20,718 nt of DNA from Bacillota bacterium (GCA_023425025.1 JAFADG010000055.1:1-20718); one strand, 5' to 3'; numbered from the stretch's first letter, positions 6,825-14,352 are shown. The notes: a model not told the origin generated them from the sequence alone. Numbers and translations: made by a program.

Positions 6825-8367
6825 GGCGATGGGCGTCCTGCTGTGCCTTGCGCTGCTTGCGCCCTGCGGCGCTTTTGCGTCCAACGCAAGCGAGGAACTG
6901 AGCATTGGCGTCATATCGACGAAGACGACGGAAATCTATCCGTTGGAGCCGTTAGAGCGGGATTTGACGTCGCTGTACGCTATGGCGTACGAAGGCCTGA
7001 TCACCATTGACGACGACTACAGGCCCAAGGGCCTGCTGGCCGAGCGGTGGGACGCGCCGACGGGCAACGGCAAGACCTGGACGTTCTATCTGCGTTCGGG
7101 CGTTGTGTTTTCCGACGGCACGCCGCTGACCGCCAATGATGTTGTAGCCACCATACAGCACATACTGGACAAGGCCAATGACGAAACAGCCGACTACAAA
7201 GGCTATTTCGGCAATCTGCGCTACTTTATCGACAGCGTCCGGGCGGAAGATGACCAGAAGGTGATCATCAAAGCCTCCCGTTCCTATTACGGGCTTTTGT
7301 ACGCGCTGACGTTCCCCATTTTGCCTGCCGGCTATGTGGATCAGCCCAGCCCGCCGGGAACCGGGCCATACCTCATCAGCTTCTCGCCGCAGGATTATTT
7401 GGTGCTGACTGCCAATGACCTGTGGTGGCACCAGCCGCCCAAGATCAAAAACATCACCGCCATCTTCCACACATCCAACAACGATATCATCGACAGCTAT
7501 GAATACGCCAGGGTGGATACGGTGTTCACCCGGTCGATTTCCGCCGCGCAGTACAGAAGCGGAACGGCCTCGCTCCGGTTGGATTACCGTTCCCGCCAGC
7601 TGGAAACGCTGCTGCTCAACAATACCGCTTTTGAACTGAAGGATGTCAGGGTTCGCCAGGCGATCCGCTATGCGCTCAACATCGATCAGATTGCGGCCTC
7701 GGTATACATGAACATGGTGTCGCGGACGGATACGCCCCTGCCTGCCGGAAATTGGCTGTACTATGATACCCCCGAAGCGCACAAGGTTGACCTGGAGAAG
7801 GCAAACGCGCTTCTGGAAGAGGCAGGGTGGCGCGATCCGGATGGCGACGGGATACGTAACACGGTGCTGGATGGGAAAACCCGCAAGCTGAACCTGCAGC
7901 TGTATGTGTATGAAGACAGTGACAACAATGTGCGGGTGGAAACTGCGAACATGATCGCCGACATGCTCAGCAAGATAGGCATTTATGTCAACATCAACAC
8001 CACCACCTTTGAGGAGGTAGCCAGCCGCCTATTAAACGGCACCTGCGATATGGCGCTGGCATCCTATCAAATGGATATGGTGCCCGATCCGGGTTTCCTG
8101 CTCATGAGCGGCAACACAAGCGTCGGCAATTTCAGCCGGTATCGCGACAAGGATATGGACGCCCTTTTCAAAACGCTTCGAACCAAGGTGGATCCGAATG
8201 AGTTTGCCCAGGCCTTGGCGGCGATCCAGCAGAAGTTTATCGACGATGTGCCCTTTATCTGCCTGTATTACCGTTCCGGGGCTGTGCTGACGCGGAAAAT
8301 GTACACCACCACCAGGGACGTGAGAGAGCTCGAGCTGCTGCGGGGGATTGAGGATTTTTCGAACTGA
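6775..8367 (+). CDS. Extracellular solute-binding protein, family 5 (oligopeptide type)
   Basis: About 530 residues, the family-5 (OppA/DppA) size. These proteins bind peptides or nickel outside the membrane and deliver them to an ABC importer. The signature region is present: YEGLITIDDDYRPKGLLAERW, then TFYLRSGVVFSDGTPLTANDV. Later there is the RQAIRYALNID segment and an acidic DPDGDGIRN loop like a calcium site. Start: ATG 6775 (GGTGG 9 nt upstream, 50-nt overlap with the previous gene) gives a basic n-region (R11, K12, K17), then a hydrophobic stretch and a likely AFA cleavage site near residue 35. ATG 6829 would leave a signal with no basic residue and weak spacing. The LAPC segment is a poor lipobox, so lipidation is uncertain. 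No permease or ATPase gene is nearby. Confidence 0.92.
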   Translation: MRFTNDCTLPRKGLLHKAMGVLLCLALLAPCGAFASNASEELSIGVISTKTTEIYPLEPLERDLTSLYAMAYEGLITIDDDYRPKGLLAERWDAPTGNGKTWTFYLRSGVVFSDGTPLTANDVVATIQHILDKANDETADYKGYFGNLRYFIDSVRAEDDQKVIIKASRSYYGLLYALTFPILPAGYVDQPSPPGTGPYLISFSPQDYLVLTANDLWWHQPPKIKNITAIFHTSNNDIIDSYEYARVDTVFTRSISAAQYRSGTASLRLDYRSRQLETLLLNNTAFELKDVRVRQAIRYALNIDQIAASVYMNMVSRTDTPLPAGNWLYYDTPEAHKVDLEKANALLEEAGWRDPDGDGIRNTVLDGKTRKLNLQLYVYEDSDNNVRVETANMIADMLSKIGIYVNINTTTFEEVASRLLNGTCDMALASYQMDMVPDPGFLLMSGNTSVGNFSRYRDKDMDALFKTLRTKVDPNEFAQALAAIQQKFIDDVPFICLYYRSGAVLTRKMYTTTRDVRELELLRGIEDFSN

Positions 8368-8385
8368 CAGTATACATAAAAGCAA

Positions 8386-8415
8386 CAGCGCCTGCTCCCT
8401 GCGGAGCAGGCGCTG
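8386..8415 (-). terminator. Strong hairpin between convergent genes, terminator for pfkA
   Basis: CAGCGCCTGCTCC (8386-8398) and GGAGCAGGCGCTG (8403-8415) form a perfect 13-bp GC-rich stem with a 4-nt loop. On the minus strand it is followed by TTGCTTTT, a broken T-run, so it best fits termination of pfkA. It may also stop plus-strand transcripts from the binding-protein gene ending at 8367, though there is no T-run on that side. Confidence 0.8.
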
Positions 8416-8433
8416 CTGCAATCTATCCGGGTA

Positions 8434-9483
8434 TTACAGTTGATTGACCAGGGAGTACAGCTTTTTGTTGAACCGGCGGGTGCATTTGAGCGCCCGCTCG
8501 ATGGGCATATGGAATACCTTGCCCTGCCGGATGCCGATGACCTGGTTGCTGATGCCGTCACGCAGCAGTTGCACGGCCATGTTGCCGGCCTCAAAGGCAA
8601 AGGCGCTGTCACGGAAGGTGGGGCTGGCGCCGCGCTGGGTGTAGCCCAGCACCGTGGCCCTGGCTTCTACCATGCCGCATTTGCGCTTCATGACAGAGGC
8701 AAAGCGCACCGCGCTCATGGGCTCGCCCTCAAAGCACTTTTTGCCGTTGGCGTTTAGGAAGGTGCAAAAATCAAAGGGCCTCATGGATTCCCAGCAGCCT
8801 TCGGCCACGATAATGGTGGCGCGGGTATTGCCGTTTGCAATCAGCTGGTTCAGGCGGCGGGCCACCGAATCCACGCTCCAGGACACTTCCGGCACCACAA
8901 CGATTTCAGCGCCGGTGGATACGGCAGTATTCAAGGCGATATCGCCGCAATGGCGGCCCATGACCTCTACCACGGCAGGCCTGTCATGGCTGCGGGAGGT
9001 GGCGCGGATGGAGCGGACGGCGTCAATGCAAACGTTGACGGCCGTATCAAAGCCCAGCGTCATCTCCGTATAGGGCAGGTCGTTGTCAATTGTCCCGGGA
9101 ATGCCGATGCAGGGCACGCCCAGTTCGCAAAGCCGCATGGCGCCCTGGAAGCTGCCGTCGCCGCCGATGACCACCAGGCCGCCGATTTCCTGCTCCTTGA
9201 TAAATTGGGCAGCCCTTGCCCTAACCTCGGGATCCAGGAACTCCTTGCAGCGCGCGGTACGCAAATATGTGCCGGGCAGATCGGCAATATCCAGAACGGT
9301 GTCCAGCTGCAGTTCCATCAGGTCGTCGTCCAGATTGTCGCTTTTGCGCAAAAGGCCGTTATAGCCCCGCTTGATGCCGATCAGCTTGATGCCGTACATG
9401 GCGGCGCTGCGGGCTACGGATACAACGGCGGCATTCATTCCCGGGCTGTCGCCGCCGCTGGTAAGTACGCCAATTTTCTTCAT
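8434..9483 (-). CDS. pfkA: ATP-dependent 6-phosphofructokinase
   Basis: 349 residues, slightly longer than the classic 320. It phosphorylates fructose 6-phosphate to fructose 1,6-bisphosphate, the committed step of glycolysis. Motifs: N-terminal TSGGDSPGMNAAV, ATP-site GGDGS (107-111) with Gly110 at the position equivalent to E. coli G104, and GIPGTIDND (D133 equals catalytic D127). Gly at both specificity positions marks the ATP type rather than the pyrophosphate type. MGRHCGDIAL is also present. Start: ATG 9483, with GGGAG 12 nt upstream, which is somewhat long; the frame is open to 9552, but upstream codons lack the conserved start. It is transcribed alone, from the promoter at 9563-9591 to the hairpin at 8386-8415. 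Pyruvate kinase, a frequent partner, is not adjacent. Confidence 0.97.
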   Translation of the reverse strand: MKKIGVLTSGGDSPGMNAAVVSVARSAAMYGIKLIGIKRGYNGLLRKSDNLDDDLMELQLDTVLDIADLPGTYLRTARCKEFLDPEVRARAAQFIKEQEIGGLVVIGGDGSFQGAMRLCELGVPCIGIPGTIDNDLPYTEMTLGFDTAVNVCIDAVRSIRATSRSHDRPAVVEVMGRHCGDIALNTAVSTGAEIVVVPEVSWSVDSVARRLNQLIANGNTRATIIVAEGCWESMRPFDFCTFLNANGKKCFEGEPMSAVRFASVMKRKCGMVEARATVLGYTQRGASPTFRDSAFAFEAGNMAVQLLRDGISNQVIGIRQGKVFHMPIERALKCTRRFNKKLYSLVNQL

Positions 9484-9562
9484 AAAAAACCATCGCTCCC
9501 GGTCGGAATTAATCATTCCAAGTATAAGATGGCTGCCCTTGCGGATAACCATATCAATATCG

Positions 9563-9591
9563 ATTATAACACGTTTACAGTGTTGAATCCA
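9563..9591 (-). promoter_or_regulatory. pfkA promoter with extended -10
   Basis: On the minus strand a perfect TATAAT (9568 down to 9563) is preceded by TGT, an extended TGn -10. The -35 position 17 nt upstream reads TGGATT, a weak match. The expected transcript start leaves a leader of about 70 nt before the ATG at 9483. Confidence 0.65.
9566..9579 (-). promoter_or_regulatory. cre-like CcpA operator overlapping the pfkA -10
   Basis: The minus strand reads TGTAAACGTGTTAT, matching 12 of 14 positions of the catabolite-responsive element consensus TGWAARCGYTWNCW. It overlaps the upstream half of the -10 box. A CcpA site here would fit carbon control of glycolysis, but a match of this length can arise by chance. 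Confidence 0.4.
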
Positions 9592-9699
9592 GTTCTTTTT
9601 TTCACAATCATTGGGAACTGTTTTGAAAAGAATTTTGTTGAAAACAGGAGTTTTTTTTTCGGCGGAGAACTACACAAGTATACGCTGGGAGGTGCTTTG

Positions 9700-11013
9700 G
9701 TGGGCAGGTGGAAGCCGAGGGTCGATGGCGCGCATGCCGCGCATGCGTTGTCTGCTTTGGTCAGGCAAAGGACCATCGCCTCAAGGGATCAGCAGGAATT
9801 GGACGATGCTCCCTTTACCGCTGCGCATGAATTGTTAAAACAGGCATATCCCGCGCTGTTTGCGGCCGCTCACGCCCAGGCAGTGGCGGGCGGGTCGCTG
9901 CTCATTCTGCTGCCCGGCGCGCAAAAAAAGCGTCCCTTATTGTTTTTGGGCCATTTGGATGTACGGCCGGTAGAGGAGGAAGACCTTTCTTTGTGGGCGG
10001 AGCCTCCGTTTTCCGGCGCCGTCTCCAAGGGATACGTATACGGCCGGGGCGTATGGGAAGGCAAGGGCCGGATCATCGCCCTGTGCGAGGCGGCGGAAAG
10101 CCTGCTGGTCAACGGCTTTCGGCCCAGCACCGATATCTGGTTCGCCTTTTCCCATGACGCGCAGGTGTATGGCCCCGGCGCCAAACAGATGTGCAGGATT
10201 CTGCAGGCCCAGGGGGTGGAGCCCGCCTTCATACTCGATGGCGGCGGCGCGGTGGAAGGCCGGTTTGCCAAAATTGGTGTTGCCGAAAAAGGGTATGCCG
10301 ATATCGCCCTTTCCGTGACGGGGAACGGCGGCTATGCCGCCCGCCCCGAACCTCATGCGGATTTGGAAAAGCTGTTCACGGCAGGCGCGCGCATTGCCAG
10401 GTCCCGGCTAATGCCAAAGCTCAGCCCGCCTGTGGAGTGGATGCTCAAGGCGGTCGCGCCCCATGTGCCCTTTATCCGGCGTTTTCTTTTCAGCCATCCC
10501 CAGGTGTTTTTGCCGGTTCTTTCGCGGATGCGGGGCGATCCCGACATCCACAGCACGGCCTTTTTCAGCACCGCGGCCCCAACCCAGGTGAAGGCGAGCC
10601 CGGCGCCGGATATGATCGCCCGCCACCATTCCCTGACGTATCATTGCAGGCTGCTGCCCGGCGACACGGTGGAAAAGATGGTCGCCCACCTGCGCTCGGC
10701 CATCGGGCCGGGGGAGATTCGCCTGGCGGTGCAGGGCGCGGAGCGGCCCAGCGGCCTTTCGCCGGCTCAGGGCGCCGCCTGGGAAGCGCTGGGGACCGCC
10801 ATACAGATTCTTTTCCCCGATGTTATTGCCGTGCCCTGCCTGGTGGAGCATACGACCGACGCCCGCTGCTATGAGGAGCTGGGCGGCAATATCTATCGGT
10901 TTTCACCCTTTAGGACAGGAGAAGGGGAGGGCCTTCTCTCCATCAACGAGCGTATATCGCTGGAAAACCTGGAATTGGGCATTCAATTCTATCAACAGAT
11001 GCTGCAGGCTTGA
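9700..11013 (+). CDS. M20-family peptidase homologue (PM20D1-like) with degenerate active site
   Basis: 437 residues, colinear with PM20D1/carboxypeptidase-S-type M20 proteins, which use two metals to hydrolyse or form amide bonds of N-acyl amino acids and peptides. Conserved: LLFLGHLDVRP (H85, D87), PPFSG, YGRGVWEGKG, FILDGGG (D180), TDARCY, YRFSPF and NERIS near the C-terminus. Altered from the family pattern: the bridging Asp of GRGxxD is E120; the Glu-Glu pair (base plus ligand) is A154-Q155 in FSHDAQ; the lid His of GGHSS is Y212 in GGYAA; and the last His of RIHGVNE is L413. The fold seems kept but catalysis is doubtful, pointing to a pseudoenzyme or changed chemistry. Start GTG 9700 follows GGGAGG by 7 nt; TTG 9697 is possible. 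It is 24 nt upstream of azlC, probably in one operon. Confidence 0.88.
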   Translation: MGRWKPRVDGAHAAHALSALVRQRTIASRDQQELDDAPFTAAHELLKQAYPALFAAAHAQAVAGGSLLILLPGAQKKRPLLFLGHLDVRPVEEEDLSLWAEPPFSGAVSKGYVYGRGVWEGKGRIIALCEAAESLLVNGFRPSTDIWFAFSHDAQVYGPGAKQMCRILQAQGVEPAFILDGGGAVEGRFAKIGVAEKGYADIALSVTGNGGYAARPEPHADLEKLFTAGARIARSRLMPKLSPPVEWMLKAVAPHVPFIRRFLFSHPQVFLPVLSRMRGDPDIHSTAFFSTAAPTQVKASPAPDMIARHHSLTYHCRLLPGDTVEKMVAHLRSAIGPGEIRLAVQGAERPSGLSPAQGAAWEALGTAIQILFPDVIAVPCLVEHTTDARCYEELGGNIYRFSPFRTGEGEGLLSINERISLENLELGIQFYQQMLQA

Positions 11014-11037
11014 CACAAAAGGAGCATTGACCGATCC

Positions 11038-11787
11038 ATGCAAACCCCAAAATCGATACATCCCTTTGAGGCGGCCGCAAAGGCTGCCTTTCCCCATACT
11101 GTGCCGGTCATGGCGGGATACCTTTTCCTGGGCACAGCCTTTGGCATACTGCTTCGTTCAAAGGGGCTCGGGCCTGTATGGGCCCTGGCCATGAGCCTGT
11201 TCATTTACGCCGGCTCCATGCAGTTTGTGGCCGCCGGGCTGCTGGCCGCCGCCTTTTCGCCGCTGACGGCGCTGCTGGTGACGTTGATGGTCAACGCAAG
11301 GCATTTGTTTTACGGCCTTTCCATGCTCGAACCCTTTGAAAAAATGGGCTGGCGCAAGCCGTATATGGTATTCTCGCTGACGGATGAAACCTACGCGCTG
11401 CTAAATGGTATGCCGCGGCCGATGACAATGGCGGATTACGACGTTTTCTTTTGGATATCCCTGCTCAATCAATGCTATTGGGTGCTGGGGTCTTTGGCCG
11501 GCAGCCTGGCCGGGGAATGGCTGGCCTTTGATACGGACGGGATCGCCTTTGCCATGACGGCGCTTTTTCTTGTGATCTTTGCGGAACAGTGGCTGGGCGC
11601 GGAAAAGGAAAAGCCGGAGAAAGGCTTTTTCCGGGCCCATGGTCCCGCCTTGATCGGCGTTTCCGTCTCCGTCATCAGCCTTGTGATCTTCGGGCCCGCA
11701 AACTTTCTGCTGCCGGCCATGGGCGGGCTGCTTGTGCTCTTTGCCGCCCTTCGCAAAACCTTTGAAGGGGGGGCGGTGGCGCAATGA
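11038..11787 (+). CDS. azlC: AzlC family branched-chain amino acid exporter, large subunit
   Basis: 249 residues, the usual length for AzlC/YgaZ. With AzlD it forms a two-component exporter for branched-chain amino acids (and the analogue 4-azaleucine) in the cytoplasmic membrane. The family start is visible: AFPHTVPVMAGYLFLGTAFG, followed by SLFIYAGSMQFVAAGLL and the VNARHLFYGLSML motif with the Asn-Ala-Arg-His cluster, then SLTDETYAL. Several hydrophobic segments follow to the C-terminus. AAGGAG lies 13 nt before the ATG, longer than ideal, in the 24-nt gap after the M20 gene. The stop overlaps the azlD start by 4 nt (ATGA), so the pair is translationally coupled. The substrate is assumed from the family. 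Confidence 0.95.
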   Translation: MQTPKSIHPFEAAAKAAFPHTVPVMAGYLFLGTAFGILLRSKGLGPVWALAMSLFIYAGSMQFVAAGLLAAAFSPLTALLVTLMVNARHLFYGLSMLEPFEKMGWRKPYMVFSLTDETYALLNGMPRPMTMADYDVFFWISLLNQCYWVLGSLAGSLAGEWLAFDTDGIAFAMTALFLVIFAEQWLGAEKEKPEKGFFRAHGPALIGVSVSVISLVIFGPANFLLPAMGGLLVLFAALRKTFEGGAVAQ

Positions 11788-12107
11788 ATGGCTGGCAAGC
11801 CGCCTTAACGGTGGCAGTGATCGCCTTGGGCACCCTGCTGATCCGGGTTGCGCCCTTCATACTGTTCCCCAAGGCGCAAAAAACCCCGCCCTTCATACGC
11901 TATCTGGGCAGGGTGCTTCCCCACGCCGTGATGGGGATGCTGGTGGTGTATTGCTTCAAATCGGTGCGCTTTGATCAGTTTCCCTACGGCCTGCCGGAAA
12001 TCGCGGCCGGGCTTGCGGCCGTCGGCTTGCACTTGTGCAAGCGCAGCGTCATCCTCAGCATTGCCGCCTCCACCATATTGTACATGCTTTTGCTGGCGGT
12101 ATTATAG
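11784..12107 (+). CDS. azlD: AzlD family branched-chain amino acid exporter, small subunit
   Basis: 107 residues, typical for AzlD/YgaH, with about four transmembrane segments. It is the small partner of AzlC. Family features: an N-terminal hydrophobic helix, then TLLIRVAPFILF, PPFIRYLGRVLPHAVMGMLVVYCF with the conserved Leu-Pro, and a final hydrophobic helix. It overlaps azlC by 4 nt. Its TAG stop (12105-12107) interlocks with the TAA stop of the convergent minus-strand gene (12104-12102), giving a 6-nt tail-to-tail overlap. No terminator hairpin with a T-run is visible at this junction. Confidence 0.94.
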   Translation: MNGWQAALTVAVIALGTLLIRVAPFILFPKAQKTPPFIRYLGRVLPHAVMGMLVVYCFKSVRFDQFPYGLPEIAAGLAAVGLHLCKRSVILSIAASTILYMLLLAVL

Positions 12108-14189
12108 GTCGCCGGCGGCCTGGCCCATGGCCAGCATCGCGGCGCGAAGCTCATCCACAATACGCAGCTTCTCTTCGGTGGGCTGGTTGTCGGGGTTATA
12201 CTCGATGCCCTTGCCGAAGGTGATGATGCGTTTTTCGCGGCTGGCGTATACCGGCACAAAGATGGCCTTTTTGCCGGTTTTGTTAAAGTACAGCGGGGCC
12301 AGCATGGTAAAGCCGGTAAAGAACTCGCCGATGCCCCGGCGCAGGTAGCCGGGCTTGTCTTGAGAAGGGGCGTCCGGGTTTTCGGGGAAAATAAGCAGAT
12401 TATCCTCCGCCTGCATCGCTTCCACCGACAGGCGGAAGGTGGTCATCAGCTCCCTGGGCTTGTGCCGGTAGACGGGGATGCTTTCGATGGAGCGCATCGT
12501 CCAAATGGAAAGCGGCGCCATCAGGCGGGAAAGCGGCATTTTCAGTTTTTCCGGCAGCCATTTTTGCCGGCTGAAGGTATACTTGTAGCAGTAGTCCGCT
12601 ACGTTTTCCCGGCTGTCCATCATATCGCTGATGGTCCAGGGGCGGAAGGAAAAGGGAATGTACAGGTTGGTGACCACCGGGCCGTACAGTTCACCATGGT
12701 TGCAGATAAACACCAGCCGGCCATCCGCGCCGGCGGGCACGTTTTCCCGGCCCCGGAGCTTGTGATAGTAAAACGGCCGGAGGAAGAACATCAGCAGCTT
12801 GATGCCGTACCGCCTTTTATGGCGGCGGATCACCACCGTCTCCAACTGCTGCTTCATGGGGGCGTTTTCTTCCCCGTCCTTTTGAAGCTGCAAAAACCGC
12901 TGCAGCTTTTTCAAATACCGCTTGGTCAGCGGGAATTTCAATACGCTGAGCATGGCGCCAAGCACCAGCAGAAGCGCCGGGACCACCAGCACCGGCTGAA
13001 AGCTTCTGACAAGGCTTTCCGCGTCCCTGGGTAGATTGAAGCCGCTCCAAAAGCACAAAAGCGTCAAAAGCAAAAGCGCCAGCATCTGCCCGAACAGAAC
13101 GGCCGCCTCCCGGCCAGCACTGCGCATTTGAGAATAGCCGCTCAAATCCTCTACGTTGCCAAATTGCGCCACCCTGTGCATATCCCTTTCCATGCCGGCC
13201 AGGCAGGTGGCGCTGATGGTGGCGCCGCCGGAGCACAGAGCCAGCGAAAAATACGCGCGAAGGTAGGTCAGGCTGCCGGAAAGCTGCTGTGAAAACAGGA
13301 CCAGGCCGTACAGCCAGCAGCAAAGCCCAACCAGCAAAAGATACGCCGGGTCCGGATCGCGGCGGGTGCGGGCCAGCACCCAGTCGGTAAGCTCCCTGGC
13401 GGCCAGGGTGCAGACCAGGGAAAGCAGCATGCAGGTCAGTATCTCCTGGGCGGAGGTGGCGATAAAGCTGTATACCATCACAAGCGTTACCTGCAGCGCC
13501 ATCAGGATCAGATTGTGCATCCATTCATAGGCGGTAAACGCGTTCATCCGGCGCAGGCCCTGGTTCAAGGAGCGGAAGGAGTCGGTCAAAGCGGGCTGCG
13601 GATCGGGCATATGCAGTTGCCCGCGGTCCTTCCAAAGGGAGTATGCCTCCAGCACCGCGCTTAATATAAATCCGCCGAACATTTGCCAGGCGGGCAGCTG
13701 AGCAACGCTCCAGGTAAGGAGGATGGCTACCACGGCTGCGGGTATGGCATGAAATAGGGCGGTGAGGGCCATAAAGCGCTTTTTATTTAAGCGCCCGTTT
13801 ACATACCGCCGCAGCACCCTTCGGCACAGCGTGCCCCGCATGGTGATGCCAAGCACGATGGCGAACAGAATCCACACATAAGGGTTTTCCAGGCTGATGG
13901 GGTAAATCATCAGCAGAAAAAAGTTGGACAATAAAAGCACTGTCAGCAGGACCGGGGCCAGCCAGCGGGCCCGCAGGCTGATGTAGGTTCTGGATTCTTT
14001 CGCATAGCCCCGGAAGAACACCGCCGCCGCCTGGCCGCTCATAAACAGCGCGCCGCCAAAGATGGGCATTTTGACAAGCGCTCTGGATACCAGCATGGAA
14101 TACATGAAGGCATACAGCGTGCTCAAGGACATCAGCGTCATCATGGCGCTGCGCGTGCGGGCGATACCCGCATATTTTTTTGCCAGCAA
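12102..14189 (-). CDS. Polytopic MFS-like membrane module fused to a PlsC-like acyltransferase
   Basis: About 695 residues. Residues 1 to about 440 contain roughly ten to twelve hydrophobic segments with basic inside loops, resembling an MFS-like transporter or flippase. Residues about 470-695 form a soluble glycerolipid-acyltransferase-like domain: RLVFICNHGELYGPVV (N497, H498), and LLIFPENPD (E603), equivalent to the FPEGT motif. In HX4D enzymes an Asp should lie five residues after the His; here it is Gly (H-G-E-L-Y-G). Start: TTG 14189 with GGGGAGG 8 nt upstream and promoter 14230-14258 giving a short leader. The frame is open to 14306, but that would start upstream of the promoter. By analogy with LplT-Aas it may import and reacylate a lysophospholipid (inference). 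The 3' end overlaps azlD. Confidence 0.82.
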   Translation of the reverse strand: MLAKKYAGIARTRSAMMTLMSLSTLYAFMYSMLVSRALVKMPIFGGALFMSGQAAAVFFRGYAKESRTYISLRARWLAPVLLTVLLLSNFFLLMIYPISLENPYVWILFAIVLGITMRGTLCRRVLRRYVNGRLNKKRFMALTALFHAIPAAVVAILLTWSVAQLPAWQMFGGFILSAVLEAYSLWKDRGQLHMPDPQPALTDSFRSLNQGLRRMNAFTAYEWMHNLILMALQVTLVMVYSFIATSAQEILTCMLLSLVCTLAARELTDWVLARTRRDPDPAYLLLVGLCCWLYGLVLFSQQLSGSLTYLRAYFSLALCSGGATISATCLAGMERDMHRVAQFGNVEDLSGYSQMRSAGREAAVLFGQMLALLLLTLLCFWSGFNLPRDAESLVRSFQPVLVVPALLLVLGAMLSVLKFPLTKRYLKKLQRFLQLQKDGEENAPMKQQLETVVIRRHKRRYGIKLLMFFLRPFYYHKLRGRENVPAGADGRLVFICNHGELYGPVVTNLYIPFSFRPWTISDMMDSRENVADYCYKYTFSRQKWLPEKLKMPLSRLMAPLSIWTMRSIESIPVYRHKPRELMTTFRLSVEAMQAEDNLLIFPENPDAPSQDKPGYLRRGIGEFFTGFTMLAPLYFNKTGKKAIFVPVYASREKRIITFGKGIEYNPDNQPTEEKLRIVDELRAAMLAMGQAAGDL

Positions 14190-14229
14190 ACCCGCAGCCT
14201 CCCCTTTTTTCGACACGAATACAGTGTTT

Positions 14230-14258
14230 ATTGTAGCATAGCCGGTCTTTGGGTGCAA
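14230..14258 (-). promoter_or_regulatory. Sigma-A-type promoter for the membrane-acyltransferase gene
   Basis: On the minus strand: TTGCAC (14258 down to 14253), exactly 17 nt, then TGC-TACAAT with the -10 at 14235 to 14230. Five of six -10 bases match and the TGn extension is present. The predicted transcript start lies about 35 nt before the TTG start, which supports that start over the upstream ATG at 14306. Confidence 0.75.
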
Positions 14259-14324
14259 CCAACCATGCGCGGCTGCCGGGATCAATATGGCATGGCGGCA
14301 ATCCAATCTATGCCAAACGAACGC

Positions 14325-14352
14325 AAAAAAGGCCGCCGGTTAAGGCGGCCTT
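14325..14352 (-). terminator. Rho-independent terminator of the lipoprotein gene
   Basis: On the minus strand AAGGCCGCC, a 6-nt loop, GGCGGCCTT (14352 down to 14329), continuing into six T in total (14330-14325). It starts 14 nt after the stop codon of the lipoprotein gene at 14366 and isolates it from the membrane-acyltransferase gene downstream. Confidence 0.9.

Noticed and set aside
6952..7782. 276-codon minus-strand open frame opposite the binding-protein gene
   Set aside because: It is antisense to a clear family-5 binding protein, with no ribosome site and no recognisable domain.
9651..9659. Run of nine T as a possible terminator
   Set aside because: There is no stem directly before it on the plus strand, and it lies in the leader upstream of the M20 gene.
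8950..9699. N-terminal extension of the M20 frame back over pfkA
   Set aside because: The extension is antisense to pfkA and has no M20 character. The GGGAGG site and GTG at 9700 give a normal start.
14190..14306. N-terminal extension of the acyltransferase fusion to ATG 14306
   Set aside because: The promoter at 14230-14258 lies inside it, and the TTG at 14189 has an ideal ribosome site. The extension would not be transcribed.
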